Shown: one piece after another, positions 55,101 through 63,490 of the stretch
Layout of the letters: every line of letters starts with the position of its first letter
Position numbering within the stretch: the stretch's first letter is position 1
Assembly: GCA_016795065.1 (NCBI GenBank)
Contig: JAEUIU010000031.1
Location: forward strand, 32,322-96,321
DNA: 64,000 nt
Direction of reading: 5' to 3'
Source of the DNA: Phycisphaerae bacterium
Lineage (GTDB): Bacteria > Planctomycetota > Phycisphaerae > Phycisphaerales > SM1A02
Notes under the pieces: generated by a model
Seen by the model: the letters and a program-made list of their open reading frames with translations, nothing else
The model's database searches: none
Told to the model about the DNA's origin: nothing
Position numbers and translations under genes: made by a program

Positions 55101-56633
55101 ATGCGAACGATCACGCTGCTTCTTGTTCTCCTCGTGACCTTGTTGTCCCGCACCGCGTCCGCGCAGATCCAACTCACCAACGGCGTGCCGCTGGGAGGTC
55201 TCGGCGGGTCGACGGGGAACGAGAAGCTCTTCATGCTCTCGGTGCCCTTCGGAACGAGCGAACTCGTGGTGGAGACTGCGGGCGGTGACCCCGACGCGGA
55301 CATCTACCTGCGATGGGGCGCGCCGCCGACGATCAACTCCTTCACCTACAAGTCGGACGGGCCGAGCAGCAACGAATCGATCACGATCTTCGACCCGCCC
55401 GGCGGCAATTTGTACGTGATGGTGCGAGCCCACAGTTCGTACGCCGGCGTGGGCATCGTCGGCGAGTACTTCGGAAGCGACGATGTCGATGTGATCGAGT
55501 TGGAGAACGAGGATTCGATCGGTGGGCTCTACGGCTATACCGGCGACGCCCGCTTCTTCAAGGTGTCGATCCCCTTCAACCAGGACTACGCTCGCGTGAA
55601 GCTGACCGGCAGCGACCCCGACGCGGATCTCTACGTGCGTTGGGGCGACCTGCCGTCGACCGAGGACTATCACGCGAAGTCGACGGGTTCGAGCAGCAAC
55701 GAAACAATCATCATCGAGTACCCGCCGAGCGGTGATCTCTACATTCTGGTGTACGCCTACAACGGTTACTTCAACGCGACGCTCTCCGTCGATTGGGACG
55801 GCCCGAGCGGCGGCGAGGCGGCGTACGAACTGGACAACGGCGTCGCGACCGGGAGTTTCGGCGGGGGCCAGGACAGTCTGCGGCTCTTCGCGATCGATGT
55901 GCCGGCCGACGCGACGAGCATCACCTTCTCGATGTACGGCGGTTGGGGCGACGCGGACCTGTATCTGCGTTGGTACGAACCGCCGACTCTGAGCGAATGG
56001 GACGAGAGCCCCTACGCCAATGGCAACAACGAATCGCTGACCATCGGCTACCCCGACGCGGGCACGATCTACCTGCTCGTTCACGGTTACGACGACTACG
56101 GCGGCGTGAAGCTGAAGGTGACCTACACCGCGTGGACGCACTTCTCGCACATCCACGGACCGTGGAAGAACGAGAAGATCGGAACCTCGACGACGAAGAT
56201 CAAGAAGGACGGGTCGATCCTAGCGTCGCTCTCGATGGCCTTGGCCTACGCCGGCGCCGACGTCGATCCCAGCACGCTGAACCAGTGGCTCAAGAGCCAC
56301 AACGGCTACAAGGGAAGCTCGACCGTCAAGTGGCTCACCGCCGCCCAGTACGACGGCCCGCAGGGGCTCGACTACATCGGCCCGGGCTCGATCACGACCA
56401 TGGCCAAGCTGCGTCAGGCGCTGGACCAAGGCCGCATCGTCCTCGCCCGCTCCGACCGTTACGACACGACCTCCCACTGGGTCGTCATCCGCCACTACAC
56501 CGGCAACGGAAGCACCTGGTCGAAGTTCCACTACTGGGATCCCTCCGACGCCAGCCCCGGCATCGACCGCACCCTCGGCGACGGCTGGGTCGGCGCGGGA
56601 GCGAAGACGCGGGTGTATGGGATCAGCGACTGA
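55101..56633 (+). CDS. Secreted protein: three PPC domains and a C39-like domain
   Basis: A 510-residue exported protein with a signal peptide (MRTITLLLVLLVTLLSRTAS). Three PPC-like domains (about residues 22-130, 131-240, 241-350) share a PDADxYxRWGxxP-type strand and end in YxxVxAY-like strands. The C-terminal 160 residues resemble C39-like papain-fold peptidases: LNQWLKSHNGYKGSSTVKWL, His459 in SHWVVIRHY and Asp480 in WDPSDA. The usual Cys in DGC is replaced by Ser372 (DGSILASLSMAL), so normal peptidase activity is doubtful. Confidence 0.8.
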   Translation: MRTITLLLVLLVTLLSRTASAQIQLTNGVPLGGLGGSTGNEKLFMLSVPFGTSELVVETAGGDPDADIYLRWGAPPTINSFTYKSDGPSSNESITIFDPPGGNLYVMVRAHSSYAGVGIVGEYFGSDDVDVIELENEDSIGGLYGYTGDARFFKVSIPFNQDYARVKLTGSDPDADLYVRWGDLPSTEDYHAKSTGSSSNETIIIEYPPSGDLYILVYAYNGYFNATLSVDWDGPSGGEAAYELDNGVATGSFGGGQDSLRLFAIDVPADATSITFSMYGGWGDADLYLRWYEPPTLSEWDESPYANGNNESLTIGYPDAGTIYLLVHGYDDYGGVKLKVTYTAWTHFSHIHGPWKNEKIGTSTTKIKKDGSILASLSMALAYAGADVDPSTLNQWLKSHNGYKGSSTVKWLTAAQYDGPQGLDYIGPGSITTMAKLRQALDQGRIVLARSDRYDTTSHWVVIRHYTGNGSTWSKFHYWDPSDASPGIDRTLGDGWVGAGAKTRVYGISD

Positions 56634-56652
56634 GAACAACCCGCAACGAATT

Positions 56653-56671
56653 CCAAACGACCCGAGCCCGC
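56653..56671 (+). repeat. Copy of the left arm of the 60102-60140 terminator
   Basis: The 19 bases ccaaacgacccgagcccgc are identical to 60100-60118. The second copy is part of a perfect hairpin; here the partner arm is missing. Confidence 0.85.
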
Positions 56672-56960
56672 AACAGGTGGCCCTTTCGAAGACAGGAGTC
56701 ATTTCCCCTGTTCCATGGATACAGATCAGCGGAGCCGTCTGCATTGGCTCCATTGAGGACCATCGGATTGCGCGCAATATCGCTCTCATCACCGAGCTCC
56801 TCGGTTTCATTATTTCTACTTGATTCGACTATTCGTTTCTGTTCGTCCCATTATCGTCCGTATCCTGCTTTTGGCCGATGATGCACTCGGGCACGAATCG
56901 CTGCTGAAGCGCTCGTCCCAGCATCCTCACGTGTCGTCGGCCACCGGTCATTCCTCTTGC

Positions 56961-56976
56961 CTGACTCATGAGTCAG
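56961..56976. repeat. 16-base perfect palindrome
   Basis: ctgactcatgagtcag reads the same on both strands. It lies in the regulatory gap upstream of the 57041 gene and could be an operator, but no regulator can be assigned. Confidence 0.6.
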
Positions 56977-57040
56977 CCCAATCCAAGGAGCAAGCAATGC
57001 CAGAGGCAGCCATAACACACACACATACACAACGACTTAC

Positions 57041-58822
57041 GTGCAAGGTGCCCGCGGGGCCACGTATGCCGCGGCCGTCATGACCGTCTCGACCCTGTTG
57101 CTGTCCGCGGCCCGAGTCGCTTCGGGAGCCGACCATTTGTTCTTTGTCGCAGGCCCCAATGGCGCCGGCAACCAATTAGGCGACACCTGGGCGAACGCCA
57201 TGCCTTCCATCGATGCGGCAATCGCCGCTGCAGAGGCAGCCGGGGGATCCTCGGCCATCCTCGTCAAGGAGCACGGCACTTCCGGGGGGGTGTACGTGCC
57301 GTCCGTCAGGCTCAACCCGTCGAGTTCGGATGACCGGCTCAAGTCGTTTTTCGTCGAGGCGCAAGAGGATCCAGACAACTTCATGGACATCCGAGGCGGC
57401 TATCCCGCCTCGGTCGCGTCACCGGACGCCGACGACCGAAACGCGCCCCAGTACCCGACTCGGCTTCGCGGGGATCTGGGATCGGGGCTCTACAGCTATC
57501 ACGTCGTCACCACGGGGCTCGCTGACGAACGCACCCGCGTCGACGGCTTTGACATCGCCCTCGGGTTTGGGGGAGAGGGCGCATTTCCCCCCTACATCCC
57601 GGACGCCAACGGCATCGGCGGCGGCATCTTCTGCGAGTCACCGCCCATCGACGAGATCGAAGGGACCATCATCTGGCGACCGCTCATCGCCAACTGCGAC
57701 ATTCACGACAACGAGACGGTGCTTGGTGGAGGGATTGGAGCCCGCGGGTTCCAGGGCGGAGGCGGCCAGGAATCGCGGCGGTTGGTCACCATGACCGTTC
57801 AGCTCTGTCGGATCCACGACAACCAGGCATTCGACGGTGGCGGCATCGGATGCGTCTCGAGTACGGCCGATGTCTCGAACTCGGTCCTTCACGACAACAT
57901 TGCGGTCGAGACCGGCGGCGGGATCGCGATCCTGGGCGTCGGCGACGGAATCGTCCGCGGATGTACCGTCGCGTTCAACGAGGTGACGCTCGGGACGACG
58001 ACCGACCAGCGTGGAGGCGGAATACGGGTCGGCGGAAATGCCGAGGGCTCACGGGCCCAGATCTGGAATTCGATCTTCTACTTCAACGACGCGCCCGAGG
58101 GGGGAGTCCTGAGCGAGATCGCCGGGAGCGGTGTCGCGGGCAATCCGTCCGGAACCTCTGGCATCCACATTTTCGATTCCTGCGTCGAGACGTTCCCCGT
58201 CCCCAATCCCGTCGTGGGCCAGAACATCATGAACGAAGACCCGCTATTTGCGAACGGCAGCGCGGGCAACTACCACCTGACCGATCGATCGCCCTGCATC
58301 GATGCGGGCAGCGTCGGGGTGGCGGACGAACCTTGGGAGTTTCTCGTGAAGATGCCGCCCGATCTCTGGGATGTCGACGAGGACCTTGACTTCGACGAGC
58401 TTCTTCCGGCCTTCGATCGGACGTTTCGCGTGTCGGGATGTGCCATGGACATCGGCGCGCATGAGCGGTCCCCATGCATCGCCGACGCAAACCAGGACGG
58501 TGCCGTCGGTGCGGCCGATCTCGCTTCGCTGCTCGGGGACTGGGGGCCCGTCTGGAAGAACAAGCGCACGGATCTCACTGGCGACTCCGTTGTCGGCTCG
58601 GCCGACTTGGCGGTCATGCTCGGCGACTGGGGCTGCTCCTACGCCTGCGAGATTCCCGTACAGTCGATGAGCACTTCGGGCACCACGCTGGACGTCGTCG
58701 CAGCGGCCGCCGCCTTTGGATTCACCGATGTCGTCGCGTTTGGCGAGTGGCTTGGTGCGTTCGGGCCCGAGACCGCTGGCGCCGTACTCTTCTCCTTCAG
58801 CAGCGGAGGGTCGGACTCATGA
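57041..58822 (+). CDS. Secreted beta-helix protein with dockerin-like tail
   Basis: A 593-residue exported protein. The signal region includes VMTVSTLLLSAARVASGADH; the GTG at 57041 is used, with ATG 57080 as an alternative. Residues ~200-400 have right-handed beta-helix repeats with GGGI turns (for example IHDNETVLGGGIGARGFQG and IHDNQAFDGGGIGCVS) and the FANGSAGNYHLTDRSPCIDA segment that often ends pectate-lyase-like folds. A dockerin pair follows (DANQDGAVGAADLASLLGDW and DLTGDSVVGSADLAVMLGDW), then ~50 more residues. It overlaps the next gene by 4 bases. Confidence 0.76.
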   Translation: MQGARGATYAAAVMTVSTLLLSAARVASGADHLFFVAGPNGAGNQLGDTWANAMPSIDAAIAAAEAAGGSSAILVKEHGTSGGVYVPSVRLNPSSSDDRLKSFFVEAQEDPDNFMDIRGGYPASVASPDADDRNAPQYPTRLRGDLGSGLYSYHVVTTGLADERTRVDGFDIALGFGGEGAFPPYIPDANGIGGGIFCESPPIDEIEGTIIWRPLIANCDIHDNETVLGGGIGARGFQGGGGQESRRLVTMTVQLCRIHDNQAFDGGGIGCVSSTADVSNSVLHDNIAVETGGGIAILGVGDGIVRGCTVAFNEVTLGTTTDQRGGGIRVGGNAEGSRAQIWNSIFYFNDAPEGGVLSEIAGSGVAGNPSGTSGIHIFDSCVETFPVPNPVVGQNIMNEDPLFANGSAGNYHLTDRSPCIDAGSVGVADEPWEFLVKMPPDLWDVDEDLDFDELLPAFDRTFRVSGCAMDIGAHERSPCIADANQDGAVGAADLASLLGDWGPVWKNKRTDLTGDSVVGSADLAVMLGDWGCSYACEIPVQSMSTSGTTLDVVAAAAAFGFTDVVAFGEWLGAFGPETAGAVLFSFSSGGSDS

Positions 58823-60090
58823 CCGCCATGACCCCGACCGCCTCCCGCCTGTCCCGTTGGCTCGCCCTCTCCGTCGCGGCCGTGGTCACCGGCACCGCGG
58901 GCGCCCAGTGCAGCTACTCCGTGCGACTCCTCCAGGAGCCGCTGCATCCACAGTGCCCGGCCTCACCGCCGGCCGAGGGCGTCAAGGGCATCAACAACCA
59001 TGGCGAGTGCGTCGGCGAGTACCTGATTTGCGCCGGTTCACTCAAGCCCTGCCGCTGGGACGCCAACGGCAACTGGTATCCGATCGTCATCCCCGGCATG
59101 TCCGAGGGGTCGGCCAAGTCCATCGGCGACGACGGCACCATCATCGGCACCGCCGTGATCGGCGGTACCGAGCGGTGGTTCCGCATCCAGGACGGCCAGA
59201 CCATCATCACCCCCTTCCCCTGCGAGCAGCTCTACTACGCCAAGGGCGTCGCCTACATCGCCGACGGTGTCTCGGCCGGCACCGTCTACTGCGCGGACCC
59301 CAGCTTCGTGCACGGGTTCGTGCAGACCGCCGAGGGCGAGTGGATCAACATCGGGCTGGACATCGCCCCCAACGACTCCACCAAGGTCGCCAACGCCAGC
59401 CCGACCGGCTTCGTCGTCGGCCAGGCGCTCCTGGGCTTCGCCGGCGTCGATTCCCGCGGCTTTCGCTGGCAGGGCGGCCGCGCCCTTCTCCTGCCCGCCG
59501 TGCCAGGCGGATACACCTCGTCGGCGTCGGACGTCAACCGCTGGGGCGATGTCAGCGGAAGGGGGCTGTACGACCTCCCCGACTGGCCGCGCGGGGATCC
59601 CGTCAAGGGCTTCCTCTACGTCGACGGCGTCATGCAGGACGCCGGGTTCCTGCCGGGGATGACCGTGAGCCACGTCGACTGCATCAACGACCTTGGCCAG
59701 GGCGCGGGGGCCTCGGGCGAGCACCTGTGGTCGAACCCGTTGTTTCACGCGGTGCTCTGGCAGCACGGGAAGATGCACAAGGTCATCGACCTCGTGACCG
59801 ACCCCAACGTCTTCCAGATCCCCAGCATCAAGACCCTCAACGACCGCGGCGAGATGACGGCGACGGTGTGGTACCAGAGCGTCTCGAGGCCAATCGTCCT
59901 GACGCCCATCCGCGAGCGCGACGGCGACGTCGATCTCGACTGCGCCGTGAACCTGCATGACCTTCAGCTTGTCCTGCGCACCTGGGGAAGCGCCTACGAC
60001 TACGACCACGGCCCCGGGGACGCGACCAACGACGGCGTCGTCGACGCCCGCGACATCGCCGTCGTGCTGGGCGACTGGGATCCGCGCTGA
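58819..60090 (+). CDS. Secreted HAF-repeat protein with dockerin-like tail
   Basis: A 423-residue exported protein with a signal peptide (SRLSRWLALSVAAVVTGTAG, then AQ). Middle region has HAF-type repeats such as VKGINNHGECVGEYLI, AKSIGDDGTIIGTAVIGG and SDVNRWGDVSGRGLYD. The C-terminal dockerin has two repeats, DLDCAVNLHDLQLVLRTW and DATNDGVVDARDIAVVLGDW. It starts inside the previous stop (ATGA), so the two are translationally coupled, then ends at a strong terminator. Function unknown. Confidence 0.82.
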   Translation: MTAMTPTASRLSRWLALSVAAVVTGTAGAQCSYSVRLLQEPLHPQCPASPPAEGVKGINNHGECVGEYLICAGSLKPCRWDANGNWYPIVIPGMSEGSAKSIGDDGTIIGTAVIGGTERWFRIQDGQTIITPFPCEQLYYAKGVAYIADGVSAGTVYCADPSFVHGFVQTAEGEWINIGLDIAPNDSTKVANASPTGFVVGQALLGFAGVDSRGFRWQGGRALLLPAVPGGYTSSASDVNRWGDVSGRGLYDLPDWPRGDPVKGFLYVDGVMQDAGFLPGMTVSHVDCINDLGQGAGASGEHLWSNPLFHAVLWQHGKMHKVIDLVTDPNVFQIPSIKTLNDRGEMTATVWYQSVSRPIVLTPIRERDGDVDLDCAVNLHDLQLVLRTWGSAYDYDHGPGDATNDGVVDARDIAVVLGDWDPR

Positions 60091-60101
60091 TTCAGGTCGC
60101 C

Positions 60102-60140
60102 AAACGACCCGAGCCCGCTCTTCACGGGCTCGGGTCGTTT
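60102..60140. terminator. Perfect bidirectional terminator hairpin
   Basis: A 15-base perfect stem (60102-60116 with 60126-60140) and a 9-base loop lie between two convergent genes. It begins with aaa and ends with ttt, so it can work for either strand. The left arm also occurs at 56653-56671. Confidence 0.85.
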
Positions 60141-60165
60141 GTTGAGGTGACAGATGCTGCGTGGC

Positions 60166-62070
60166 TTAGCAGTTGCCCCAAGCGCCGAGGAGGATGGCCA
60201 GGTCGCCACCCTCAATGACGCCGTTGCCGTTGAGGTCGGCACTTCCGCTAGAGCCCCACTGGCCGAGCAGGATGGCAAGATCGGCGGCGTCGACCGTGCC
60301 ACTGTCATTGAGGTCACCCGGGCAGGTTGCCGTGCAGGTCACCGAGAAGGTGCCGCTGCCTTCGGAATTCTCGGTATACCCTCCGATCCGAATGCGGTAA
60401 CACTGGCCCGCGATGGCAGGTACGGTCAGCTTCGACGAGTTGGACGCACAACCCGACGCGTCGTCGTTGCATCCGACAATGTCGCTCAGATTGCAGACGG
60501 CGATGGGGAAGCCGGTGAAGCCGCATCCGAGGTAGACCGCGATCCGGGTGTCGAAGTCGGCTGTGTTGCAGGTCGAGACGGTGAAGGTGCCATCACAGGT
60601 CGCGGTGTAGTTGAAGAAGACGTCGTCGAAGACCTGGTTCGAGCCGAACGCCAGGCACTCCGGCTCCCCTTCCCCGGTGGTGCCGGCGCCAACCGTGGTG
60701 AAGGAATGCGTTCCCGCGGTCACGGTGATGGGACCGCCGCCGAGCAGAAGGGTGCATGCATCGTTGTCGATGGGGCGATAGAGGAAGGCAGCCCCGGCCG
60801 CGGCAAACCTGCCGGAGTCGGTCGATGGGGCGCCAACGATCAGGTCCGGCTTTCCGTCCTGGTTGATGTCCTGACTCGCGTCGAGTGAGTCGCCGAACCG
60901 TTCCGCGGTCGTCCCAGGAGCGCTGAACTCATCGATGAGCGTTCCGTCGGCCCCCGAGAACTGGTAGCAACGTCCGCGCTCGGTTGCGGAGACATCCTCT
61001 TGCGGTGCACCGACAACGATGTCCGGCTCGCCATCGCCGTCGATATCCCCGCACGAGGCCACGGCGTATCCGAAGTCGCCACCACTCTCGGGATCGGAGC
61101 TCGCCAAGGTGCGGATCCAGTTGCCGGTGTTGCCGGAGTGGATGTGCACCTGTCCGCAGGTCACGCCGGCGCCGTTCACGGCCTCGTTGTCGGCGCCGAT
61201 GATGATGTCGCCGCGACCGTCGCCGCTGATGTCTGCGATCCCCGCCACGCTGCTGCCGAATCGACCCGAGTCCTGGGCGTCGGTCGAGCTGATCGTGTCG
61301 TACAGGGCACCGGTCGCGCCGTTGTAGACGTAGACGCGTCCCGCGCCGGCCGGTCCGCTTGGAGCAGCATCTGGTGAGCCGACCGCGATGTCGCCCTTGC
61401 CATCGCCGGTGACATCGGGGATGCCCGCGACGGCGGTGCCGAACGAACTCGGGTCACCCATCGGGATCGGGCTCGTCAGGGTCTTCCAGAGCAGCCCATT
61501 CTTCGCCTGATGGACCCGCGCGGAGGAGTAGTTGCCGACGCCCGAGTAGCCGATGGCGAGTTCGGGCTGCCCATCACCGGTGCAGTCCGGCACCAGCGAG
61601 AGCTTGCCGAAGGTGCGGTAGTACCAGCCGTCCAAGTGATAGATGAGGGTGCCATTGCTGCCGGAGTAGACGTAGAGATCGCCCTCCACAGCCGTGCCTT
61701 GGTTCGGTGCGGCAATCGCATAATCGGCCCGGCCATCACCATTGATATCGGGGAAGCCAAGGACGACTTCGCCATACCAGCCGACGACTTCAGGCGTCGG
61801 CGACACATGCATTCGAATGAGGCTCCCGTTGCGACCGCTGTAGACGTAGACCCGCCCGCACTCGTCGACACTGAGGGAATCCTCATCCGGCGCCCCGACC
61901 AGCAGGTCGGGATAGCCGTCACCGTTGAGGTCGCCGACGAGGGCGACCGAGTCGCCGTATTCGCCGCCACCAACGGGGTTTGTCGTTTCAAGTGTGGTGG
62001 TGTCCGCCGAGGCCAGGGTGCTGAGCATGGCGGCGATGCTGATGCCGAACGTGCGAGAGATGCGTTGCAT
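60166..62070 (-). CDS. Secreted FG-GAP/integrin-like protein with dockerin tail
   Basis: A 634-residue exported protein with a signal peptide (TFGISIAAMLSTLASA). About seven FG-GAP/calcium-binding beta-propeller repeats follow, for example DLNGDGYPDLLVGAPDEDS, DINGDGRADYAIAAPNQG and DISGDGRGDIIIGADN. A PPC-like domain (about residues 440-570; VSTCNTADFDTRIAVYLGCG) resembles those in the 8052 protein, then a dockerin pair (DLNDSGTVDAADLAILLGQW, DLNGNGVIEGGDLAILLGAW). ATG at 62070 begins the signal peptide. Role unknown; surface or extracellular binding is inferred. Confidence 0.85.
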   Translation of the reverse strand: MQRISRTFGISIAAMLSTLASADTTTLETTNPVGGGEYGDSVALVGDLNGDGYPDLLVGAPDEDSLSVDECGRVYVYSGRNGSLIRMHVSPTPEVVGWYGEVVLGFPDINGDGRADYAIAAPNQGTAVEGDLYVYSGSNGTLIYHLDGWYYRTFGKLSLVPDCTGDGQPELAIGYSGVGNYSSARVHQAKNGLLWKTLTSPIPMGDPSSFGTAVAGIPDVTGDGKGDIAVGSPDAAPSGPAGAGRVYVYNGATGALYDTISSTDAQDSGRFGSSVAGIADISGDGRGDIIIGADNEAVNGAGVTCGQVHIHSGNTGNWIRTLASSDPESGGDFGYAVASCGDIDGDGEPDIVVGAPQEDVSATERGRCYQFSGADGTLIDEFSAPGTTAERFGDSLDASQDINQDGKPDLIVGAPSTDSGRFAAAGAAFLYRPIDNDACTLLLGGGPITVTAGTHSFTTVGAGTTGEGEPECLAFGSNQVFDDVFFNYTATCDGTFTVSTCNTADFDTRIAVYLGCGFTGFPIAVCNLSDIVGCNDDASGCASNSSKLTVPAIAGQCYRIRIGGYTENSEGSGTFSVTCTATCPGDLNDSGTVDAADLAILLGQWGSSGSADLNGNGVIEGGDLAILLGAWGNC

Positions 62071-62242
62071 AAAGGTGGTCCTGCTCTGATGAATGCCCGA
62101 CGGGTCTCCGGCGCGAGGCCGACGAGGGTGCCCAAGGATGCTGCCCCACGGGGTTGCCATGGCAAGGCGCAAGATGCCATCCGCGGCTCCGAGGTCTCTG
62201 GAAATTCTCGCCACACCGAACGCAGGCCGTACGATCCGCCTC

Positions 62243-62641
62243 ATGGCAAAGCCCCGTCCAAAGGCCATCCCGAAGCGCCCTCGCCCGCTGCTCGCCCCCA
62301 GTTCCGCGCTCATCGACTTCGCCTTGGGCCTGCCGGGCACAAGCGATGACGTCAAGTGGCAGGACAACTACGTCATCATGGTCGGCGGGAAGATGTTCGC
62401 CATCTTCGAGTGCGACGCCCCGTCGCTCTACGCCTTCAAGTGCGACCCCGAGGACTTCGAACGTCTTTGCGAGCGTCCCGGCATCATCCCCGCCCCGTAT
62501 GCAGCGCGTTTTGGCTGGGTGAAGGTGGCGAAGCCAGGCGCCCTCAAGGCAGCGGAAGCGAGAAAACTGATCGCGAAGGCCCACGGGCTGGTGCTGGCGT
62601 GCCTGCCGGCGAAGAAGCGGGCTGAGATCGAGCGAGGCTGA
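62243..62641 (+). CDS. YjbR/MmcQ-like protein (DUF419)
   Basis: A 132-residue cytosolic protein of the YjbR fold: ALIDFALGLPGTSDDVKWQD, MVGGKMFAIFECD, ALYAFK-like LYAFKCDPEDFERL, and PYAARFGWVKVAKPGAL. The family is DNA-binding-like but has no firm function. The frame is open 150 bases upstream; ATG 62243 was used because homologues begin here. Confidence 0.75.
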   Translation: MAKPRPKAIPKRPRPLLAPSSALIDFALGLPGTSDDVKWQDNYVIMVGGKMFAIFECDAPSLYAFKCDPEDFERLCERPGIIPAPYAARFGWVKVAKPGALKAAEARKLIAKAHGLVLACLPAKKRAEIERG

Positions 62642-62866
62642 CGGGAGCGCGATCCCGCGGGCCCGCCCTCCATCCACCCCCGAGTAGGCACCTCCCCAAC
62701 CTTGGAGTGGTTATTTGGGGCATTCCAGCCAGGCCTCTGTTCAGCGGCCTCTCGTTTTCCCCGATAGGACTTCCACTGATACCGATCCGAAGAAGTCCGC
62801 TCGCCTTGGGCCTTCCCAGGCGCTTGTCGCGTCACAAGGGGCTGCGGACTGCTCAACGAGGCGTCG

Positions 62867-63469
62867 ATGCACGAGAACAGCGAGCTACTTCTTCGAGAGT
62901 ACGGGGCAGAGTACCTGCCCAAGCAGGGCATGCTCCTTGAGATTGGCCCCAACGGCTTCCCATCGACGTATCAGGCTGCCTACGCGACTCCGTCGCTCAC
63001 TTGGCATACGCTCGACCTGTATGAACATCCCCAACTGACCTTCACCGCGAAGTCAGAGAATCAGTTCCCCATCCCCGACAACACCTACGACGTCGTCCTC
63101 TCCGGACAGGTCATCGAACATGTGCGTCGACCGTGGGTCTGGATGAAGGAACTCTCGCGGGTCTGCAAGGTGGGCGGCGTCGTCATCACGGTCAACCCGG
63201 TGAGCTGGCCCTATCACGAGGCGCCGCTGGACTGCTGGCGGATCTTCCCGGACGGCATGCAGGCGATCTACGAGGATGCATCGCTTGATGTGATCCTGTC
63301 CAGGTGGGAATCGCTAGAGGATCGCCAGTATCGCCGCCACGTACCCGGCCGATCCGCCGAGTACCAGCCTCGCAAGCTGCGTCTCGCCTACCAACTTCTC
63401 GGTCGCATTGGTCTGCCCGTCGAGTGCGCCTACGACACGATCACGATCGGTCGCAAGATCGCTGCGTGA
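62867..63469 (+). CDS. SAM-dependent methyltransferase
   Basis: A 200-residue class I methyltransferase. Motif I MLLEIGPNGFPSTYQAAY, motif II-like LTWHTLDLYEHP, and PIPDNTYDVVLSGQVIEHV followed by ELSRVCKVGGVVITVNP are of the Methyltransf_11 type often found in polysaccharide or glycan loci. It reads toward the FkbM gene 21 bases downstream, so both may modify the same glycan (inference). Confidence 0.8.
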   Translation: MHENSELLLREYGAEYLPKQGMLLEIGPNGFPSTYQAAYATPSLTWHTLDLYEHPQLTFTAKSENQFPIPDNTYDVVLSGQVIEHVRRPWVWMKELSRVCKVGGVVITVNPVSWPYHEAPLDCWRIFPDGMQAIYEDASLDVILSRWESLEDRQYRRHVPGRSAEYQPRKLRLAYQLLGRIGLPVECAYDTITIGRKIAA

Positions 63470-63490
63470 CGAGGCCCGCCGTGACAAGCC

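Larger units (their letters stand above)
56634..57040. other. Gene-free, AT-richer gap with structural signals
   Basis: This 407-base stretch has lower GC than its surroundings. It holds half a terminator arm (56653-56671), a 16-base perfect palindrome (56961-56976) and a CA/TA-like microsatellite (about 57010-57031). No convincing gene or promoter was seen. Confidence 0.6.

Noticed and set aside
60173..60888. A plus-strand open frame of about 244 codons
   Set aside because: It is antisense to the FG-GAP/dockerin gene, whose calcium-binding repeats are unmistakable.
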